This document shows positions 13,714-15,070 of a DNA stretch of 15,070 nt, piece by piece. The position numbers were made by a program, and so were the translations under genes. The DNA comes from Firmicutes bacterium UBA2595. Its GTDB lineage: Bacteria; Bacillota; Thermincolia; Thermincolales; UBA2595. The stretch lies in assembly GCA_002339745.1 (NCBI GenBank), contig DDKP01000114.1, positions 2,890 to 17,959 on the forward strand, written 5' to 3'. Under the pieces are notes generated by a model, which was not told where the DNA came from, ran no database searches, and saw nothing but the letters and a program-made list of their open reading frames with translations. Every line of letters begins with the position of its first letter. The first letter of the stretch is position 1.

Positions 13714-14207
13714 TGACGTCCTCCGATTAGGCTGGCTGATTTATAGGAATGGGCATGGCAAATGGCAACAGCAAGGGCATCTGCCACATCATCGGGCTTT
13801 GGAACCTCCGGGAGACCCAGTAAAGTTTTGACCATGAACTGAATTTGAGTTTTTTCCGCCCTGCCGTATCCCACAACCGCCTGTTTTACCTGCAGGGGCG
13901 TGTACTCATGGACAGGAAGACCGGTCTGTGCGGCGGCCAGCATGATAACTCCCCTAGCCTGTCCGACTGTTAAAGCCGTGCGCACATTCTTGTTAAAAAA
14001 CAGCTCCTCTACGGCACAGTAGTCTGGTTTGTACTGGTTAAAAAGAAACATTAATTCATTATACACTTTTTTCAACCTTAATTCCACAGGTTGAGACGGG
14101 GATGTGCGAATACAGCCGTAATTTACCGCTTCCAGTTTACTACCGGTTTCCCTGATAAGCCCGTATCCGGTTATGGCAGACCCGGGGTCTATACCCAGCA
14201 CCATCAT
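13710..14207 (-). CDS. ruvC: Crossover junction endodeoxyribonuclease RuvC
   Basis: RuvC cuts Holliday junctions symmetrically at the point reached by RuvAB. ATG at 14205-14207 follows AAAGGGGATGAGAAT and gives 165 residues, the usual length; the frame is open to 14399 but the extra part crosses the upstream terminator. Acidic active-site residues are visible: Asp7 (GIDPGS), Glu67 (CAVEELFF), and Asp140 with Asp143 (PDDVADALA). KNVRTALTVGQARGV and YTPLQVKQAVVGYGRAEK are family motifs. It begins the ruvC-ruvA-ruvB operon. Confidence 0.97.
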   Translation of the reverse strand: MMVLGIDPGSAITGYGLIRETGSKLEAVNYGCIRTSPSQPVELRLKKVYNELMFLFNQYKPDYCAVEELFFNKNVRTALTVGQARGVIMLAAAQTGLPVHEYTPLQVKQAVVGYGRAEKTQIQFMVKTLLGLPEVPKPDDVADALAVAICHAHSYKSASLIGGRQ

Positions 14208-14270
14208 ATTCTCATCCCCTTTTCCATTTTCAATATTCGACACCCAGGCAAGGTTATCCTGCCTAACCCT

Positions 14271-14299
14271 GTTTAAGCAAAATATGCTAAAGTCGTCAA
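14271..14299 (-). promoter_or_regulatory. Weak candidate promoter for ruvCAB
   Basis: On the minus strand TTGACG (14294-14299), 17 bp, then TTAAAC (14271-14276). The -35 is good and the -10 poor. A separate promoter is expected because the upstream gene ends in a terminator directly before it. A small imperfect inverted repeat (14246-14264) lies in the leader. Confidence 0.3.
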
Positions 14300-14300
14300 C

Positions 14301-14331
14301 AAAAAAACGCCGGGCTTTCAAGCGCCGGCGT
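14301..14331 (-). terminator. Intrinsic terminator after the bofC-like gene
   Basis: On the minus strand ACGCCGG and CCGGCGT (arms 14325-14331 and 14307-14313) form a GC-rich stem with an inner GCTT/AAGC extension, followed by a run of T. It lies only 3 bp past the stop codon and separates this gene from ruvCAB. Confidence 0.93.
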
Positions 14332-14334
14332 CTG

Positions 14335-14958
14335 TTATTGTTTGAATTCATCGAAGTTCTCCAGGACTGAATTGAGCTGGGCTTCCGTCTCGAATTCATA
14401 AAGCTGCTTCAGCCTGCCTTGTGTGTCCTGAGTCTGGTTACTGTAGTCCATGGCCATGTTCAGGTCTTCCAGGATATCCGGAGGAAGACCTGTAACCTCT
14501 ATATCTTCTTCCTGGAGGACTTTGTAATCATACCCCAAAGGCCCTTCAAAGACAGCCAGAAAACCATTGCTGATGCCCAAATGGCGAAAATCCTGGTGAT
14601 AAGGGCAGACTCTGTGTTCCAGTCGGGCTAAAACCAGGGTGTTTTTAACAGTGTCGTCAATACTCCACCCTTCTTCAGGCGGGAATTGAGCGACTATGCT
14701 TGCAAAATCCAATCCTACCAGGTCTGAGGTAGTGGGCATTCTCGTTCTAACCCTGTCCCCGCACATGTATCTTATTTCTTTCCGGATTACGGTATCGGGT
14801 TTGATGGTCGGTTTTGACGCTTTGGCCTCTCCTTGAGCAACGGTTTCCGGTTTAAACCCCGGCCGGCCGTTGCCATAAACCCCATAAAGCACGGCAAAAC
14901 TCAGCAGAAAAACCGTCGCGACACTCAGGTAAATAAGGTGGTTTCCATACCTTTTCAA
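14335..14958 (-). CDS. bofC: BofC-like sporulation protein
   Basis: BofC is a forespore protein exported to the intermembrane space, where in Bacillus it restrains SpoIVB and so controls sigma-K activation. The 207-residue product has one membrane anchor or signal segment (about 9-28), a variable linker, then a folded part. The end of that part, HLGISNGFLAVFEGPLG with VLQEEDIEVTGLP, resembles the BofC C-terminal domain. The start is TTG at 14956-14958, about 10 nt after AAAGGGGGG; no in-frame ATG fits. The gene lies next to ruv genes, as bofC does in B. subtilis. It has its own promoter and terminator. The call rests on this domain resemblance plus synteny; the divergent middle leaves some doubt. 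Confidence 0.75.
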   Translation of the reverse strand: MKRYGNHLIYLSVATVFLLSFAVLYGVYGNGRPGFKPETVAQGEAKASKPTIKPDTVIRKEIRYMCGDRVRTRMPTTSDLVGLDFASIVAQFPPEEGWSIDDTVKNTLVLARLEHRVCPYHQDFRHLGISNGFLAVFEGPLGYDYKVLQEEDIEVTGLPPDILEDLNMAMDYSNQTQDTQGRLKQLYEFETEAQLNSVLENFDEFKQ

Positions 14959-15038
14959 TACAAAATAACCCCCCTTTCAACTGGTTTGTTAACTAGTAGT
15001 TATTACCAATTGGCGGTGGTTTTTTACATTTTGCTAAA

Positions 15039-15066
15039 ATTATCTCATTATTCTTGTTCCCGTCAA
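15039..15066 (-). promoter_or_regulatory. Candidate promoter of the bofC-like gene
   Basis: On the minus strand TTGACG (15061-15066), 16 bp, then GATAAT (15039-15044), a reasonable sigma-A type promoter about 75 bp before the TTG start. No clear sigma-G or sigma-F elements were seen, although bofC is forespore-expressed in Bacillus. Confidence 0.45.
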
Positions 15067-15070
15067 CTAA

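Noticed and set aside
14208..14399. 64-residue N-terminal extension of RuvC.
   Set aside because: It would cross the terminator and overlap the bofC-like gene; the ATG at 14207 has a ribosome binding site and gives the standard length.
1..15070. CRISPR array, tRNA, rRNA or phage genes.
   Set aside because: No regularly spaced palindromic repeats, tRNA-like cloverleaf, rRNA sequence or phage-type coding region was seen on either strand.

Overview
The window looks like a chromosomal segment of an endospore-forming, Gram-positive Clostridia-type bacterium, probably in the Peptococcaceae (Pelotomaculum/Desulfotomaculum-like). The reasons are the gene content and order (bofC-like, ruvC-ruvA-ruvB, a DUF2905 gene, sigI-rsgI, a spoIID/lytB gene, queA, tgt, yajC, an HD-domain gene, secD, secF, a lapA-domain gene), AGGAGG-type ribosome binding sites and moderate GC. 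Nearly every gene is on the minus strand, so transcription runs from high to low coordinates. This assignment rests on recognition of families and gene order, not on a database search.

Right part (15070 to 11760): a bofC-like gene ends in a strong intrinsic terminator. Then come ruvC, ruvA and ruvB (Holliday junction branch migration and resolution; ruvC and ruvA overlap by 4 bp) and a small DUF2905 membrane protein. Middle (11760 to 5350): sigI and rsgI form a sigma/anti-sigma pair with a candidate self-recognised promoter and an intrinsic terminator after rsgI. A secreted SpoIID/LytB peptidoglycan enzyme follows, then queA and tgt (queuosine tRNA modification; tgt has its own extended -10 promoter), then yajC, closed by a terminator. 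Next (5240 to 2230): an HD-domain phosphohydrolase, then secD-secF from a consensus sigma-A promoter and closed by a terminator.

Left part (2140 to 1): a DUF456-like membrane protein and a LapA-domain membrane/coiled-coil protein, then about 650 bases with no long coding region before an AT-rich lipoprotein gene. This gap is the most unusual stretch. On the minus strand it holds a candidate cyclic-di-GMP-I (GEMM) riboswitch aptamer at about 935-1020, followed about 200 nt later by a terminator-like hairpin directly against the lipoprotein ribosome binding site. It also has three 21-bp tandem repeats that look like a relic IS21-type insertion sequence end, and an isolated plus-strand consensus promoter. 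The aptamer carries base changes at positions that, as I recall the Vibrio Vc2 structure, touch or flank the ligand, so its specificity or integrity is an open question.

Several genes were given shorter starts than the longest reading frame because a good ribosome binding site sits before an internal ATG or TTG (queA, tgt, secF, ruvC, rsgI, spoIID, DUF2905, HD gene). Four genes appear to start with TTG.
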